A stretch of 28,885 nucleotides of DNA from Saccoglossus kowalevskii (taxonomy: Eukaryota > Hemichordata > Enteropneusta > Harrimaniidae): positions 341,877 to 370,761 of the forward strand of contig NW_003120928.1 in assembly GCF_000003605.2 (NCBI RefSeq), given 5' to 3'. Numbering within the stretch: the first letter of the stretch is position 1; each line of letters starts with the position of its first letter. Below the pieces are notes generated by a model. The model was not told the origin of the DNA and ran no database searches. It saw only the letters and a program-made list of their open reading frames with translations. Shown here piece after piece: positions 1-9,669 of the stretch. Both the position numbers and the translations under genes were made by a program.

Positions 1-760
1 AAAACAATGATTTTAAGCGCAATTCTAGCGGGCGAATCGCCAATATTTAATATTTCATTTTTGTTAGTGTATCTTTAATTTTATTTATTAAAATATGTAC
101 ACATTATATCTAATTGGGGTGGGAATAGCCAAGCCAATTTATAAAATTATAAACAAATATTTTCCTAAATAATACTGACCATGAAATACACCCTTGAGAA
201 GTGTTACTGACGGAATATTTTATATTGTAATTTCTTTCAATTTAATTAGTTGTATTGCAATGCATTAGTAATATATATATATATACATTACTTTATTTCA
301 TTGTTGAGATTGAGTTATATATTTGTTACGTACTATAATTTATCTATATTGGAAAACGATTATGGGGATTATTAATTTTAATAAACAATATTTAATTATC
401 CTTTGCAACACCAATAGGATAATAATGGTAATGTTTCTGGGTTTTTGAAACTTTGAGCATTATCAGAGCATGGGTTTTATTTTGGAACTCCTGCCAGAGC
501 AAATGCACAAATCATTAGAGCAAATTAATAGGTTCTAAGGATGGTATTCCCCGAATAGCGCAAGTTGTTAAAGAAACATAAAACTTCAATTCTCAACAAC
601 GATGAAAGGACCAGTTAATGCGACAAAGCCCTACTCCCCGCGAGACCCACACAATACGAAACCCACTTACCACGAAAGCCACTTATCGCGAAGCTATTTG
701 ATATTTTGAAACAAATTTGGATAACTATTTGAATTGAGAGTTTGATGAACTAATACTTAC
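1..760 (-). other. First intron of copy 0 (no exon seen)
   Basis: This stretch lies downstream of the PAN exon of copy 0 on the minus strand, so by comparison with copy A it is the first intron. I looked for the EGF exon (six cysteines, phase 0 start) and did not find it; it should lie beyond the left edge. The stretch is AT-rich and includes a short TA dinucleotide run at about 269-286. Bases next to the donor (about 720-760) resemble the same place in copy A (about 19105-19145). Confidence 0.5.
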
Positions 761-1084
761 TTTTGCTTCGTCTTTTATGCCCCCTTGTAACTTATCAATG
801 TCAATCCAACTTTTCCTTGATGTATATGTTGACAGTGGAATATTTTCGGCTGTAACATTGTACATATCGCACCGTTGTTCCATGAAATGGTATCGTACTG
901 ACTTACACATGTCTTCAGCGTCATCACATGCAAACACACATAAGAGTGAATTCAGAGCATATATAACTTTCTTTGGTGAAATACTTATTGACTCCCCGGA
1001 GATTTCGCTTGCGGTTCCAATCCAAATTTTACTCATCAAGATAAGACTGCATATGCACAAGCGGTGAAATATTGTATACGCCAT
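761..1084 (-). CDS. Copy 0, exon with signal peptide and PAN/apple-like domain (5' end of gene)
   Basis: This is the first coding exon of another member of the family, which continues past the left edge. It starts with MAYTIFHRL and a hydrophobic signal peptide of about 25 residues. A small Cys-containing domain follows, with LLCVFACDD near residue 50, then MCKSVRYHF and RCDMYNV, a pattern I read as PAN/apple-like. It is 324 bases long (108 codons, phase 0) and ends at a good donor (GCAAAA/GTAAGT). No stop or frameshift is present. It is closely similar to the copy A exon at 19146-19472 but one codon shorter. PAN/apple domains bind proteins or carbohydrates in secreted proteins; the ligand here is unknown. 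The PAN call is from cysteine and aromatic spacing only. Confidence 0.7.
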
Positions 1085-1089
1085 GCTGC

Positions 1090-1134
1090 CTGCAGTAAAA
1101 ATGATTCTCTTTAAATGATCAACTTACTGCTTAC
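1090..1134 (-). other. Possible 45-base intron in the 5' leader of copy 0
   Basis: A donor (ACATG/GTAAGC) and an acceptor (TTTTTACTGCAG/GC) sit 45 bases apart just before the start codon. The same pair occurs at 19478-19524 in copy A, 47 bases apart. If spliced, the leader would place an out-of-frame ATG eight bases before the main start. It could equally be chance in a conserved promoter-proximal block. Confidence 0.3.
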
Positions 1135-1605
1135 CATGTTCCAGCTGGTTAACGGCATTTATCATTTGTCGTCTTGTGTTCGTTGGAGAATTAGTGTGTC
1201 ATCTCCCTTCACTAATTAGATGCATTAGACTAATTAATAACATATCCACCCCGCACAGGTTTCTAAAACAACAAAGACACTATTGATATTCCAATCACCC
1301 ACTTTAGGTTGAGTTAATACAGTACCCAAATTAATTTTCGAAACACGGCGAAACTTCTAAAATATGTTTTTGATGTAATTCCGTAAATGTGTGTGCGTTT
1401 ATGTAGTATTAAGTTTAAAAAAAATATTCTTGACGTGCCTGAACAACTGTTTGTTGTAGAAAAATATGCAAATATGTTATTGTCAAAGAATTACTACTAA
1501 AGACTGATATAACACTTACGTCGTTTCACTACAATTGTCAACGTTGCATTTCCTCATTTAATTATATTTTATGATAATATGGTTCAATACACATCGTAAT
1601 TAATT
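1135..1605. repeat. Fused flank between copy 0 and copy C
   Basis: Bases from about 1135 to 1460 match the upstream flank of copy A (about 19525-19900). From about 1510 to 1605 the match switches to the 3' flank of copies A and B (about 11925-12020 and 22285-22360). The A-to-B equivalent of this stretch is several kilobases, so a large deletion has collapsed the gap between two family members here. No gene is seen in it. Confidence 0.6.
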
Positions 1606-1928
1606 TTACAAAACTACAAAAATTTCTGAAATATATGTGAAAGCTTGACCAGCGTAATTAATAATTGCGTTACCAGCTGTTCCAAAATAGCTCCCCAAAT
1701 GCAAGACGTAGTTATGGGCTTCGTCTTCAATCCAGAATGAATCATACTCGGCGAATGCTGTATCACCATCAAACTTTTTCAAGTCGATTCTCATTTTATA
1801 GCTAGTTTGTGACGTCATATTATGGATTGCATCGTTACCCATCCAGTAATCTCCATCCACATTGCCAAATCCTTCTTTATAATCAACCCAGCTCCTGTTA
1901 AAATCTCCATAAACGTTATGCTGTATTA
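1606..1928 (-). pseudogene. Copy C, truncated fibrinogen-like (FReD) exon
   Basis: The reading frame from the acceptor at 1928 matches the fibrinogen-like exons of copies A and B, with landmarks FNRSW, GDYWMGNDAIH, YKMRIDL, DSFWIEDE and GTAGN. Homology stops near 1640, right after GQAFT, where A and B continue into the DRDND calcium site. The remaining codons come from flank sequence and end in a stop. So the last 60 or so residues, including the calcium site, the second disulfide and the ligand pocket, are deleted. The junction joins sequence equal to A positions near 14995 with flank equal to about 13060 and 12015. This copy cannot make a working fibrinogen domain. Confidence 0.85.
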
Positions 1929-2068
1929 CTGCAATGAATATTAGAAAGTACATGTAAATGGACAGCTCATTAACATTTATAGAGACATTGAATACTGTAG
2001 ACAGAAAACTTCTGTTCTGAATATAACAAAGATAAATCTTAGAATATTGACACATTGTTAATAGGATG

Positions 2069-3584
2069 TGTTACACTCCAGACTGTGCACACAAAAAAGA
2101 TTTAAATAAACAATAAGCTTTAACGTTGGACTTGAGAATAGTTGCGACCGTGGAGGGCGCTGTAATCCTAATGATAATTATAAAAATATAGTATGCACGG
2201 ACACATCAAATACATTAACCAAAAGGCCCTGAGAAGCCAGGACGTGTCGTTTATTTGTTATTTGACACTGCCATCAATGAGCACATAGCAAATCACTCAA
2301 TGCAATAATTCCTATAGCAGCTGATATGTCTCAGATATTCAATGATATCATCACTATAGCAACAGTCGAATGGAGTTTACATCCACTGAACAATATTGGA
2401 ACAACGGAGTACATAAAATGGAATAGTTCAGGGCTAGTTCTGTTACTATCGACTCGTAATATCATGGACACACGGTAAAACTGACTTCACCTAATTTGCT
2501 TAGTTACCGTATCCAAGGTGTCACTGACCTCTACAGGACTAAATGATCTACTGCATGGAAATACAACACAATTCAACAGTATTCATGTAATTCGTATAAA
2601 AGCAAAATACTGAATAAATGTGAGTAAAATGTATCACTGAAAGGATAACTATTTATCAGTATACTAGATCAATCGAACACAAACACTCCAATTATAACGG
2701 CGCGGGGAATTGTCAGTTTTCTGGAATTCAAAAATAACCAAACAACTAAATTGCAATACAATTCCTGATGCAACGTTATAAATTCACACTCATGCTAAAC
2801 TCATCCAATGTGATAGTGTAGCACAAGGGGAAATCATATAATTCAATATAAGTAACCCACGCTCATCGGTTGCGAATGTTTACAGTTATCGTTAATTCAA
2901 ACTACATGGAGCGGGCATTAACACGATTTTAGTTATAGTTAGTTTGTACAAATCTTCTACGTTAATCAATGATGAGCCACAGTTCCTGGAATACACTCTT
3001 CACAATTTCTTCGAAACGCTAGCTGGCGCTGTTGTTACGCAAAAACACGATGGTTAGCAGTTCGTCTCGGCAAATGTCGGTGAGACCTGAAGCTTGACGA
3101 CGATTTCCATGGAAGGCGGTAGAAAGTTCATCAGCGACATCACCTCCGGGTGCACTTTAGCTGTTCAATCGGGTTACTTGCAGTCGCTCTGGTGTTCGGC
3201 GCTTCATGCAGTACGGTCTGACACTGATTTGATCGTTAATTCAGGCAGAAATTGAGATGTTTCTTAAACGCCCGGGTAAGAAAGTTTCTACCAATGGCGG
3301 TCTCGTGGCTTCCAAATGCGCGTGCGCAGCACAAAGTCTCAACAACTTGAAATTCCGCGGTGTATCGTGATGCCGCATTGGGTACATCTATGTTATTATG
3401 AAATATTAAATAAAATTCGCAATCATCCAAACCTCGCATACATATCGAGTGACCTAATAAACTCTGTACTAAAACCCTGTGACCATGGGACAAAATACAT
3501 TGTTCCAGGATAAAACAAAGAAACAAATCTCCTAATCTGTAAAATATTAGCTAATTAAATTGGGCGTGAACACAAGGTGTGACA
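2069..3584. mobile_element. 1516-base TG...CA element (candidate solo LTR) in copy C
   Basis: Copies A and B are continuous across this site (ataggatgcattc). In copy C that same site is split by 1516 bases and GATG appears on both sides (2065-2068 and 3585-3588), as a target-site duplication. The insert begins TGTTACAC and ends GTGTGACA, so its termini are short inverted repeats of the TG...CA type. That fits a solo LTR, or a short terminal-inverted-repeat element. Inner ORFs (for example 3236-3526 minus, 96 codons) resemble nothing I know. A block at about 3000-3240 is richer in GC than its surroundings. Confidence 0.7.
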
Positions 3585-3916
3585 GATGCATTCATTTTTG
3601 GAACTCACAAGTAAATCAGATACATTGAGTGGTAATATCTTCAGTATTTTGTATTCAATTTATTAGACATGCACTATATAATATCTAACAACTATTAAAT
3701 CAATACGGTTAATAATCATATATTTTTGGTACAAGCATTCCTTCATTAAAACAGGCTACTTGAAGGAAATGTGTGGAATTGGCGTTGTTTACATGTTCAA
3801 TGATCGAATATATATAGTATAGTAAGTATATTTAAAGGCCATGTGTTTTGACTGATTTACTAGTGAGAATTATCAAACCATACATCCTAATTTAATACAA
3901 ACAGGACCGAGAGTGT
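3585..3916 (-). other. Copy C remnant of the intron between TSP1-2 and FReD
   Basis: This stretch aligns with the copy A intron at about 15410-15830 and the copy B intron at about 25690-26130, with scattered gaps. It shows that copy C once had the same exon order. It holds no exon. Confidence 0.7.
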
Positions 3917-3981
3917 TGGTCGTGCACGCCTTTCATTACCGCAATGTTGAGTCCAAGGGGTCCCTGAATCCCAGTCATCCT
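3917..3981 (-). pseudogene. Copy C, remnant of second TSP1 exon
   Basis: The bases after the acceptor at 3982-3984 match the first half of the second TSP1 exon of copies A (15910-16056) and B (26222-26368). Intron sequence ending in gagagtgtt is joined directly to the middle of the exon, so the second half and its splice donor are gone (a deletion of roughly 150 bases). Homology on the 5' side ends near 4020, and no SRCR or EGF exons of this copy remain. Confidence 0.75.
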
Positions 3982-4020
3982 CTGTATTGAACAATACAAT
4001 GGTTGTTCAATTTAGGTCAG

Positions 4021-5111
4021 TACTGAAGAAACGAACTTTGATAGAACCCGATTTGAACGTTCATATATAACCGAATGTGGATGTTCGATATTGTAGTTAC
4101 CACAGTAACCATTAAATAATATTGCATCATGGGATGTGTGATCTATTCTTGAGGACGTCGTTTCGCCGTAGCTGGCAGACTGCAATCATACTAACTTTCA
4201 CGTGTCCACTAACCACGCGTTTGCCAGTAACGTTAGAACAACGCACTGTGTTTTGTCATACAAATTAATGTATTGTGATCTACGGGATGTGCATCATATT
4301 TTGACTGCGTACTATAATTACCGTCGTTGCCACCGTTAAAATACACATTCATCATGCAAAGACTAGTTTTCATTTAGTTTGAAGAAACTGTATGTAGGTA
4401 GGGCCGTGTGTGATCGCCAGTATATTATTTGTGTCCGTTGTCTGTTATGTATGTTTCATGCATGCATGCAAGCTTCTATGCTGGACATTATTTACATTTT
4501 CGATTCAGCGTTTCCTTATAATCTAATGTAACCCACTACTCCTTTGGCATTTCTTGTGCACTCCTTGCCCGTATGGAAATATTACAATATTATGCGTAAG
4601 TGATTTCATGCGTCTGGTCTAGCCGTACACGTAGTCAGTTTCGGCGTCTGAACTTAGTTGGCGCTGTACACGCGAACCTTAAAAAAGAAAGCATATATCT
4701 GTATGTCGCTGAGGGCGCCACTACACTGTGATTTGACGACAATCAGCGTGCACGATCCCGTAAAATATTGCCAACTTTTGCTGCCTTTGGTAAGTATATA
4801 TGACAAATTACAATGAAACCAGTATATTTTTGAATATAAAACTTACCTATTGTTTTTTTTCTGCATAAAAACCTAGTATTTTATGTACTCCTGAATTTGT
4901 ATTACTTGAAATGTTGTTAACAAACGTACGTTTTATAAAGCTATTTATTAAATCCACGATTTTAATTCTTATTTTTTAATGAGAATGAATAACAACTGGC
5001 TGTGGACTATTCATACTTTTGCATTGCCTAATGCAACAAAAATTGAATTTCAACTACATGTACAAATTGTATTTACAAATATAATTAAAATAAAAATATT
5101 TAATACTGTAT
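4021..5111. other. No gene seen; left flank and leader of the Harbinger element
   Basis: No family homology and no coding signal was seen. A good splice donor (TTTGGTAAGTAT) near 4787-4798 and the acceptor just before 5129 suggest that a leader exon of the Harbinger transposase lies around 4660-4790. I could not identify the terminal inverted repeat. A short CATG run (catgcatgcatgc) lies near 4458. Confidence 0.4.
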
Positions 5112-5128
5112 TTGTATATTATTTTCAG

Positions 5129-5822
5129 TGATAATGAATATCATTGTCTGTTGACAACCTCTATTTCTCCATCTACAGTTCCCACTCCAGATGGTGCTAG
5201 AATTGATGTTCTTTCACTGACCAATAATCAATGTCTTTCTATGTTCAGATTTGGGAAAGATGAACTCTTTTGTTTGAAGTCTGCTATGAAAATTCCGCAT
5301 AAAATTGTAGGTGCAAACAAGACTGTGGCAACTGGAGCGGCAGATTTATGCATCCTACTGAGAAGGCTGGTTTATCCAAATCGCCTGGATGATTTGATCC
5401 CCATATTTGACCGTTGAAGAAGTGAAGTCAGCATAATATTCAACACTGTTCTTAATCATATTTACGATAATTTTGGACATTTGCTGCAGTCCCTGGACAA
5501 GTACTGGTTACAACCTGAATCTTGGCAGTTATTTTGCAATGCGATTCATGAACGTGATTCTCCACTCACCAACTGTTGGGGATTCATAGATGGTACAGTA
5601 CAACCTATATCAAGACCAATACATTACCAGAAACAGGTCTTCAGTAGACATAAACGAATACATGCTATTAAATTTCAATCCATAATTGCTCCTAATGGGT
5701 TGATAGCTCACATGTTTGGGCCTTCTAAAGGTAGACGACATGATGCTGCCATGTTGGCAGAAAGTGGTTTATTGGAACTTCAATAGCTGAATGCCCCAAA
5801 TGGTGAATGCTGTGTTAAATAA
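5129..5822 (+). pseudogene. Harbinger (PIF/HARBI1-like) transposase, broken and C-terminally truncated
   Basis: This is a DDE-type transposase of the PIF/Harbinger superfamily, which cuts and rejoins element ends in the nucleus. After an intron acceptor at 5128 the frame shows the usual landmarks: FGKDELFCLK, LCILLRRLVYPNRLDDL, NCWGFIDGT with the first catalytic Asp, HKRIHAIKFQS, APNGLIAHMFGP and GRRHDAAM with the second Asp. An in-frame TGA at 5415-5417 interrupts the RSRSE-type stretch, where a Ser codon would differ by one base. A second stop (5784-5786) follows LELQ. The frame then reads LNAPNGECCV and ends. The YGDPAYP segment, the third catalytic acidic residue and the C-terminus are missing, so it is inactive. 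Its neighbour on the opposite strand is the Myb-like partner gene. Confidence 0.9.
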
Positions 5823-6068
5823 ACCACTATAATATTTGTGTCAAAGGTTATTTAGTTTGTATGTGATTCTTTATATCTACATTTGTTTTTTTTAATTATA
5901 TTCAGTGAGATCAATTGAAACATTCCTGAGGTAAAATCGAGACAAAAACATTTTTTTTAATTATCGGTAAATTTTACAATTTAAACTATTTGAAATGAAA
6001 ATACATAAAACATAGACTACCAACATGAAAATGTATCTCAACTGCACAAAGTAAACACAACAATTAAT
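5823..6068. other. Spacer between the two convergent Harbinger genes
   Basis: This is AT-rich sequence between the truncated transposase and the stop of the Myb-like gene. The missing C-terminal third of the transposase should be here or nearby and is not recognisable, so it was deleted or has decayed. Confidence 0.5.
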
Positions 6069-8187
6069 CTAAGAGTTTTTTTTAAGTAATTCAAAAATAA
6101 TATTTCTTTCTCTATTTTCAATTTTAGCACGTTCTTCTCTTTCTTTTCGATCATTTTCTAGGTGTTCCTTATCGAGTTTAAGTCGCTGTCGTTCTAACTC
6201 CAACTCTTCTTAAATCAATCTCCTCTCGCCGGAAACTATCCTCATCATCTTGTCTTTTTTGAACGAAAGACAAAACATCAACCATAGAAGCATAACGACG
6301 TGTTTGTTTTGGTGTTAATGGCATAGATGTTATCTCATTATTATTTTCAATGTTGCCAGCTAAAGGAACAACTAAGTCTGGGTTACTGAATGTGAATATT
6401 AAACAAAAACAAAAACCTCTTAATTAAAGTTTGAGTCACTAAACACAATTACAAACATTGAATAATTTTAGCTGATTATTTAGTTTAACATGATACAAGG
6501 AAATCTAAAAAAATACATAAAAACGTGGCACCTACACTTTGAGACGAGAAGTTATGGTATTCAAAATCAAATCAAACTTATATCTGAGAAATGGTAAAAC
6601 CAACGTGGCCTCCATTTAAGTTATGAATAAAATAAGTATTCCAAATCTTCTCGTATTTGTACTAAATAATCATTCAAGATATAGTTGAGGACTGATAAAA
6701 GTAATGTAAACACATATACCCTTGTGTAATTAAATAAAAACAATAAAGGATTGTGCTGTTCATTTTAAAGTCCACTCATGACAAAACATTAACATGATGT
6801 TTTTATATTTTAACATTAGACGCAATCCATTTCTAATTATATAGCCAGACTTTGTTATTCATTGTTTCTCGAGTTTCTATAAGTAAATTTTGTGAGGGTG
6901 GAAACAAATAAAATTAATTCTTTTTTTTCCATTAGATTTGTGTGATTCTCAAAGAATTGTAAGTGAGATAATTGATCGGCGAGAAGAAATGAAATAACAT
7001 TTTATTCCATGTAAAACCTGGTTGGCAGTTTTCAGCATTAATGAAAGATTTCTCGGTTTTTGACGACATAGTTTCAAGGCGTATCACCACAAACCACGCT
7101 GCCGCAATGTTCGCCTAGTATTCGCAAGCAGCACATAGATAGGTCAATACCCGAGATTCACTGTCAACCAACGCGCATAAAGTATAGATCTGCGCGATAC
7201 TTCGGTATCGATCATGATACTCCCACAACAATGCAACTTGGATTTGTTAGGCGGCGGGCGGAAAAAAATGATTTTTTTGCACTCACAAGTCGCCGGGCGC
7301 GAGAAATTACACTGAAATAAAATTTTATTTTTATTTAATTTTTGGCTCCTGTTCATTCGGCGGGTTCGCTAAACAAGGGATAATACAAGTCTGGCCTAAT
7401 AAACCACAGTACTAATATACTTACTCGCTGGTCTTAACGTTTCCATGGCTCCTTTTCTTATCATTAATGCCTTTCGTTTTTCACCATTCTTCTCTTGAAA
7501 CACTTTTAATTCTCTCTTTGTATTTTTTCTAAAAGCTGTTCCTTTTCCCTATACTGTTCTTCAGTTCCAATTCTGCAACAACAAATACAGGATTATAGTA
7601 ATATTTTTTTTACCAATATTTCTGGTCAATTTGCTTTTATTTTTTTATCGGTTTGTATTTAAATTTATGATTTTTATTTGAATTTTGTTATATGTTTTTA
7701 ACAATGACAAAAAGGTGTGATGCATACGTTTTTGACTGATGATTATAGCCAATACATAAAACAAACAATATGTGTTTCTATATTATTGTTTAAGAGCTTT
7801 AGGCGATTAAGAAATTCAAAAAAATCGAAAATGTAAAAAAATTTTGTTGGATGAATGTTGTATCAAAACAGTTTGAAAAAAGATTTAAAACGCTAACAAA
7901 CCTTTTCAGGCTCGCAATATCCTGTTGTTTATAGTATTCTAAAAGTAAATAAGTCCTCTCTCTGCATCGACGACCATCCACAACAAACGACTCGTCAACA
8001 TCGACAAGTTTTTTTTGGCGATAGCAGACCAGACTTTCCCCGATTCTTTCAGGGTAGCAGTGAAAGGATTTTCCGCTACTACCTCCCTCAGTAACATTAC
8101 ATCCTGCCATGCGGCAAATCTCATAATTTTTTTCCGAATGTTAGGTGCAGGGTTGTGCGGAGCCAACTGAGATGGTCCAGCTGCCAT
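6069..8187 (-). pseudogene. Harbinger partner gene (Myb/SANT-like DNA-binding protein), three exons with frameshifts
   Basis: PIF/Harbinger elements carry a second gene whose Myb/SANT-like protein binds element ends and helps bring in the transposase. Here it runs convergent to the transposase. Exon 1 (8187-7902) opens MAAGPSQLA and has the SANT-like stretch QDVMLLREVVAENPF. It shifts frame at a poly-A run near 8010 and resumes as RRCRERTYLLLEYYK and DIASLKR, ending at donor AAAAG/GTTTGT. Exon 2 (7572-7425) reads IGTEEQYREKEQLLEK; another shift lies before FQEKNGEKRKALMIRKG. Exon 3 (6385-6069) has PLTPKQTRRYASMVDVL, a shift near 6210, then a charged helical tail (RERAKIENRERNIIFELL). A leader exon with donor GG/GTAAGT lies above 8341. 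At least three frameshifts make it a pseudogene. Confidence 0.85.
6386..7424 (-). other. Long intron 2 of the Myb-like gene, with a GC-richer block
   Basis: This fills the gap between exons 2 and 3. Most is AT-rich, but about 7060-7300 is richer in GC and CpG (for example tctgcgcgatac, ggcggcgggcgg, cgccgggcgcgag). That looks foreign to the intron and may be a small nested insertion. I see no gene in it. Confidence 0.45.
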
Positions 8188-8494
8188 GACGAAATTCTAT
8201 CATAAAAAAACACAAATATTCATCAATGATGTATTAAGTCTATATTAACTATCAATATTGCAATATTATATTATAATATATTGCATATAAGATGAATGCA
8301 AAATGCGAGCACAATTGTAGAGAATTGTTTTTGAACTTACCCGTAATGATAATAACGTCTAGAACTGGACCTACACGTTCCGAACGCGACTTCCAGCCGT
8401 TCTTCCTGCGTATGTGTAAATTTGAATGATAACGCGTAACTAAACCTCTCTAATACCTGCCTACTTCTTACGTGTGTGGAATAAAGTACGTTGT

Positions 8495-8737
8495 TTAAAT
8501 CTTAGATAGACCTCGTTTGGTTTCGCCAATGTACAACATTTTACACTGAGTACACCTAATACAATAAACCACTTTAGATGAAGTGCAAGTAAATAACTCT
8601 TTGATATTTACATATCCACCACTAGGGCCCTCAGTTTTGTCAGTAGTAAACACAAATGTACATGTATTACACCGCCGCCGATTACAGAGAATAGTTCCTG
8701 CAATACAGTCGGCATTACAGACTATTGAGTGGACCAA
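8495..8737 (-). pseudogene. Penelope-like element: Cys-rich linker and N-terminal half of GIY-YIG endonuclease
   Basis: The frame reads CNRRRCNTC, then FTCTSSKVVYCIRCTQC, then LYIGET. The V-V-Y and Y-I-G segments are the two halves of the GIY-YIG signature, and the preceding paired cysteines are the zinc-binding linker seen in many Penelope-like elements. The frame ends in a stop at KRGLSKI. The conserved Arg/His helix and metal-binding Glu that normally follow are not visible, so the nuclease would be inactive. Confidence 0.85.
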
Positions 8738-8759
8738 ACCATCTGCTTGAATCTCTAAA

Positions 8760-9162
8760 TCATAATAGGTAATGATTTAAATAGAGCTTTAGTATTAGGT
8801 GTATTTTGTAATAAAGAAATATTTTCAAAATGAATTTTAATGATTTTATTTTATTGGGGTGATAAGTAAGGACTAAATGAATACGATAACTATCCAGAGC
8901 TTTACTGGTCAACAAAGCCTGGTCCTGGGGTAAAGACTGCACATGCGCAACCGCAGCATCCATAATAGGGACAGGATAATTACGAGATATGAAAAATTGA
9001 CGCATAAATGTTGACTTGATTAAAGACATCTGTATTGTCTGAACAGCTACTGCGTAACCTGCGAAACTGTGTATAAAGAATCGAAACATCACACATTTTG
9101 GAATGGGAAGAGTTATAAAATACATATGAATGGGAATCTGTAGATTTGTAATAAATTGATGT
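8760..9162 (-). pseudogene. Penelope-like element: reverse-transcriptase thumb region
   Basis: Just after the LTR insertion the frame resumes as TSIYYKSTDSHSYVFYNSSH and ILYTQFRRLRSSCSDN, a stretch typical of Penelope-like RTs after the palm. A frameshift near 9015 moves the homology to another frame, with FFISRNYPVPIMDAA and LVLTYHPNKIKSLKFILK. The tail toward 8760 is degraded. Confidence 0.85.
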
Positions 9163-9435
9163 TGTCACACGCAACGTAATATTACCGTAATTGGTATAAT
9201 ACAGGTGTGATGGTTCAAATAACAAAATGGCAACAGTAACAGAAAGACTGGCGGCGATGATAAAATACGAACACGGAGACAAACAATGATGTTTCATCTG
9301 GTACTGGTATTATTATACTCTGCAAACATCAAGTACAATAACGCGGCAAAACTCCACTGCTCCAATGACTAGATACTTAAACTAAAATACAACTCAACGA
9401 GATCTCCGATCTGAACTCAGTGCTGAACAACTCCC

Positions 9436-9446
9436 CTATATATACC
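9436..9446 (-). promoter_or_regulatory. TATA box of the solo LTR
   Basis: On the minus strand the sequence is GGGTATATATAGGGG, placed about 220 bases into the LTR, as expected at the U3/R boundary. The same box is kept in the second LTR (about 18806-18818). Confidence 0.6.
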
Positions 9447-9508
9447 CCCACTGTCTATAAATAGACCATTACATCAGCATACATAATGAGTCTGGAACTT
9501 ACTACAAA

Positions 9509-9626
9509 TTTCTAGAATGTTGCATTACCTTCTATTGCCTCCTGCAGTGTTCTATTACCTATTCAACCAGTTTCTACAAAAAATCTAGAATATTCCACCC
9601 AGACACAGTACGGTTCTAGAACATTC
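9509..9626 (-). promoter_or_regulatory. Cluster of heat-shock-element-like motifs in the LTR
   Basis: Three blocks follow the inverted-pentamer pattern bound by heat-shock factor: TTCTAGAACATTC at 9614-9626 (three perfect units), ATCTAGAATATTC at 9583-9595 and TTCTAGAATGTTG at 9510-9522. All lie upstream of the TATA box in the LTR's own orientation. HSF control is inferred from the motif only. Confidence 0.5.
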
Positions 9627-9669
9627 TCAGTGACACGGAAGTGATAAATAAGTCGTATGCGACAGATGT

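Larger units (their letters stand above)
5112..8400. mobile_element. Decayed two-gene PIF/Harbinger DNA transposon
   Basis: The convergent pair of a DDE transposase and a Myb/SANT-like gene defines this class II element. The listed limits cover the coding core plus the inferred leader of the Myb gene; the true ends are not resolved. Harbinger elements usually have short inverted ends and a 3-base target repeat, but I could not find a matching pair by eye. The right edge is likely near 8400-8490, since Penelope-like sequence begins at 8495. Confidence 0.75.
9163..9664 (-). mobile_element. Solo LTR (502 bases) inserted in the Penelope-like RT
   Basis: Read on the minus strand it starts TGTCGCATACG and ends GCGTGTGACA (TG...CA), with five-base target repeats on both sides and no internal coding region. 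That is the signature of an LTR retrotransposon reduced by recombination to one LTR. A TATA box lies at about 9436-9446, and three TTCnnGAA-type blocks lie upstream of it. A second copy is at 18580-19036. Orientation is inferred from the TATA box and the order of the blocks. Confidence 0.88.
9158..9669. repeat. Target-site duplication GATGT flanking the solo LTR
   Basis: GATGT is found at 9158-9162 and again at 9665-9669, directly next to the TG and CA ends of the LTR. Removing the insert plus one repeat rejoins the Penelope-like RT frame (LRTS to TSIYYK), which confirms the boundaries independently. Confidence 0.9.

Noticed and set aside
777-1067. Plus-strand ORF opposite the PAN exon (and the similar one at 19270-19455)
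   Set aside because: It is a shadow of the minus-strand exon, which has a signal peptide, a donor site and conserved cysteines.
3236-3526. Minus-strand ORF of 96 codons
   Set aside because: It lies wholly in the 1516-base insertion, shows no known motif and has no sign of splicing. The plus-strand ORF at 3316-3513 overlaps it and is equally unsupported.
9163-9664. Reading the 502-base repeat as a Penelope terminal repeat
   Set aside because: Its TG...CA ends and GATGT target repeats interrupt the RT frame, so it is a later LTR insertion and not part of the Penelope-like element.
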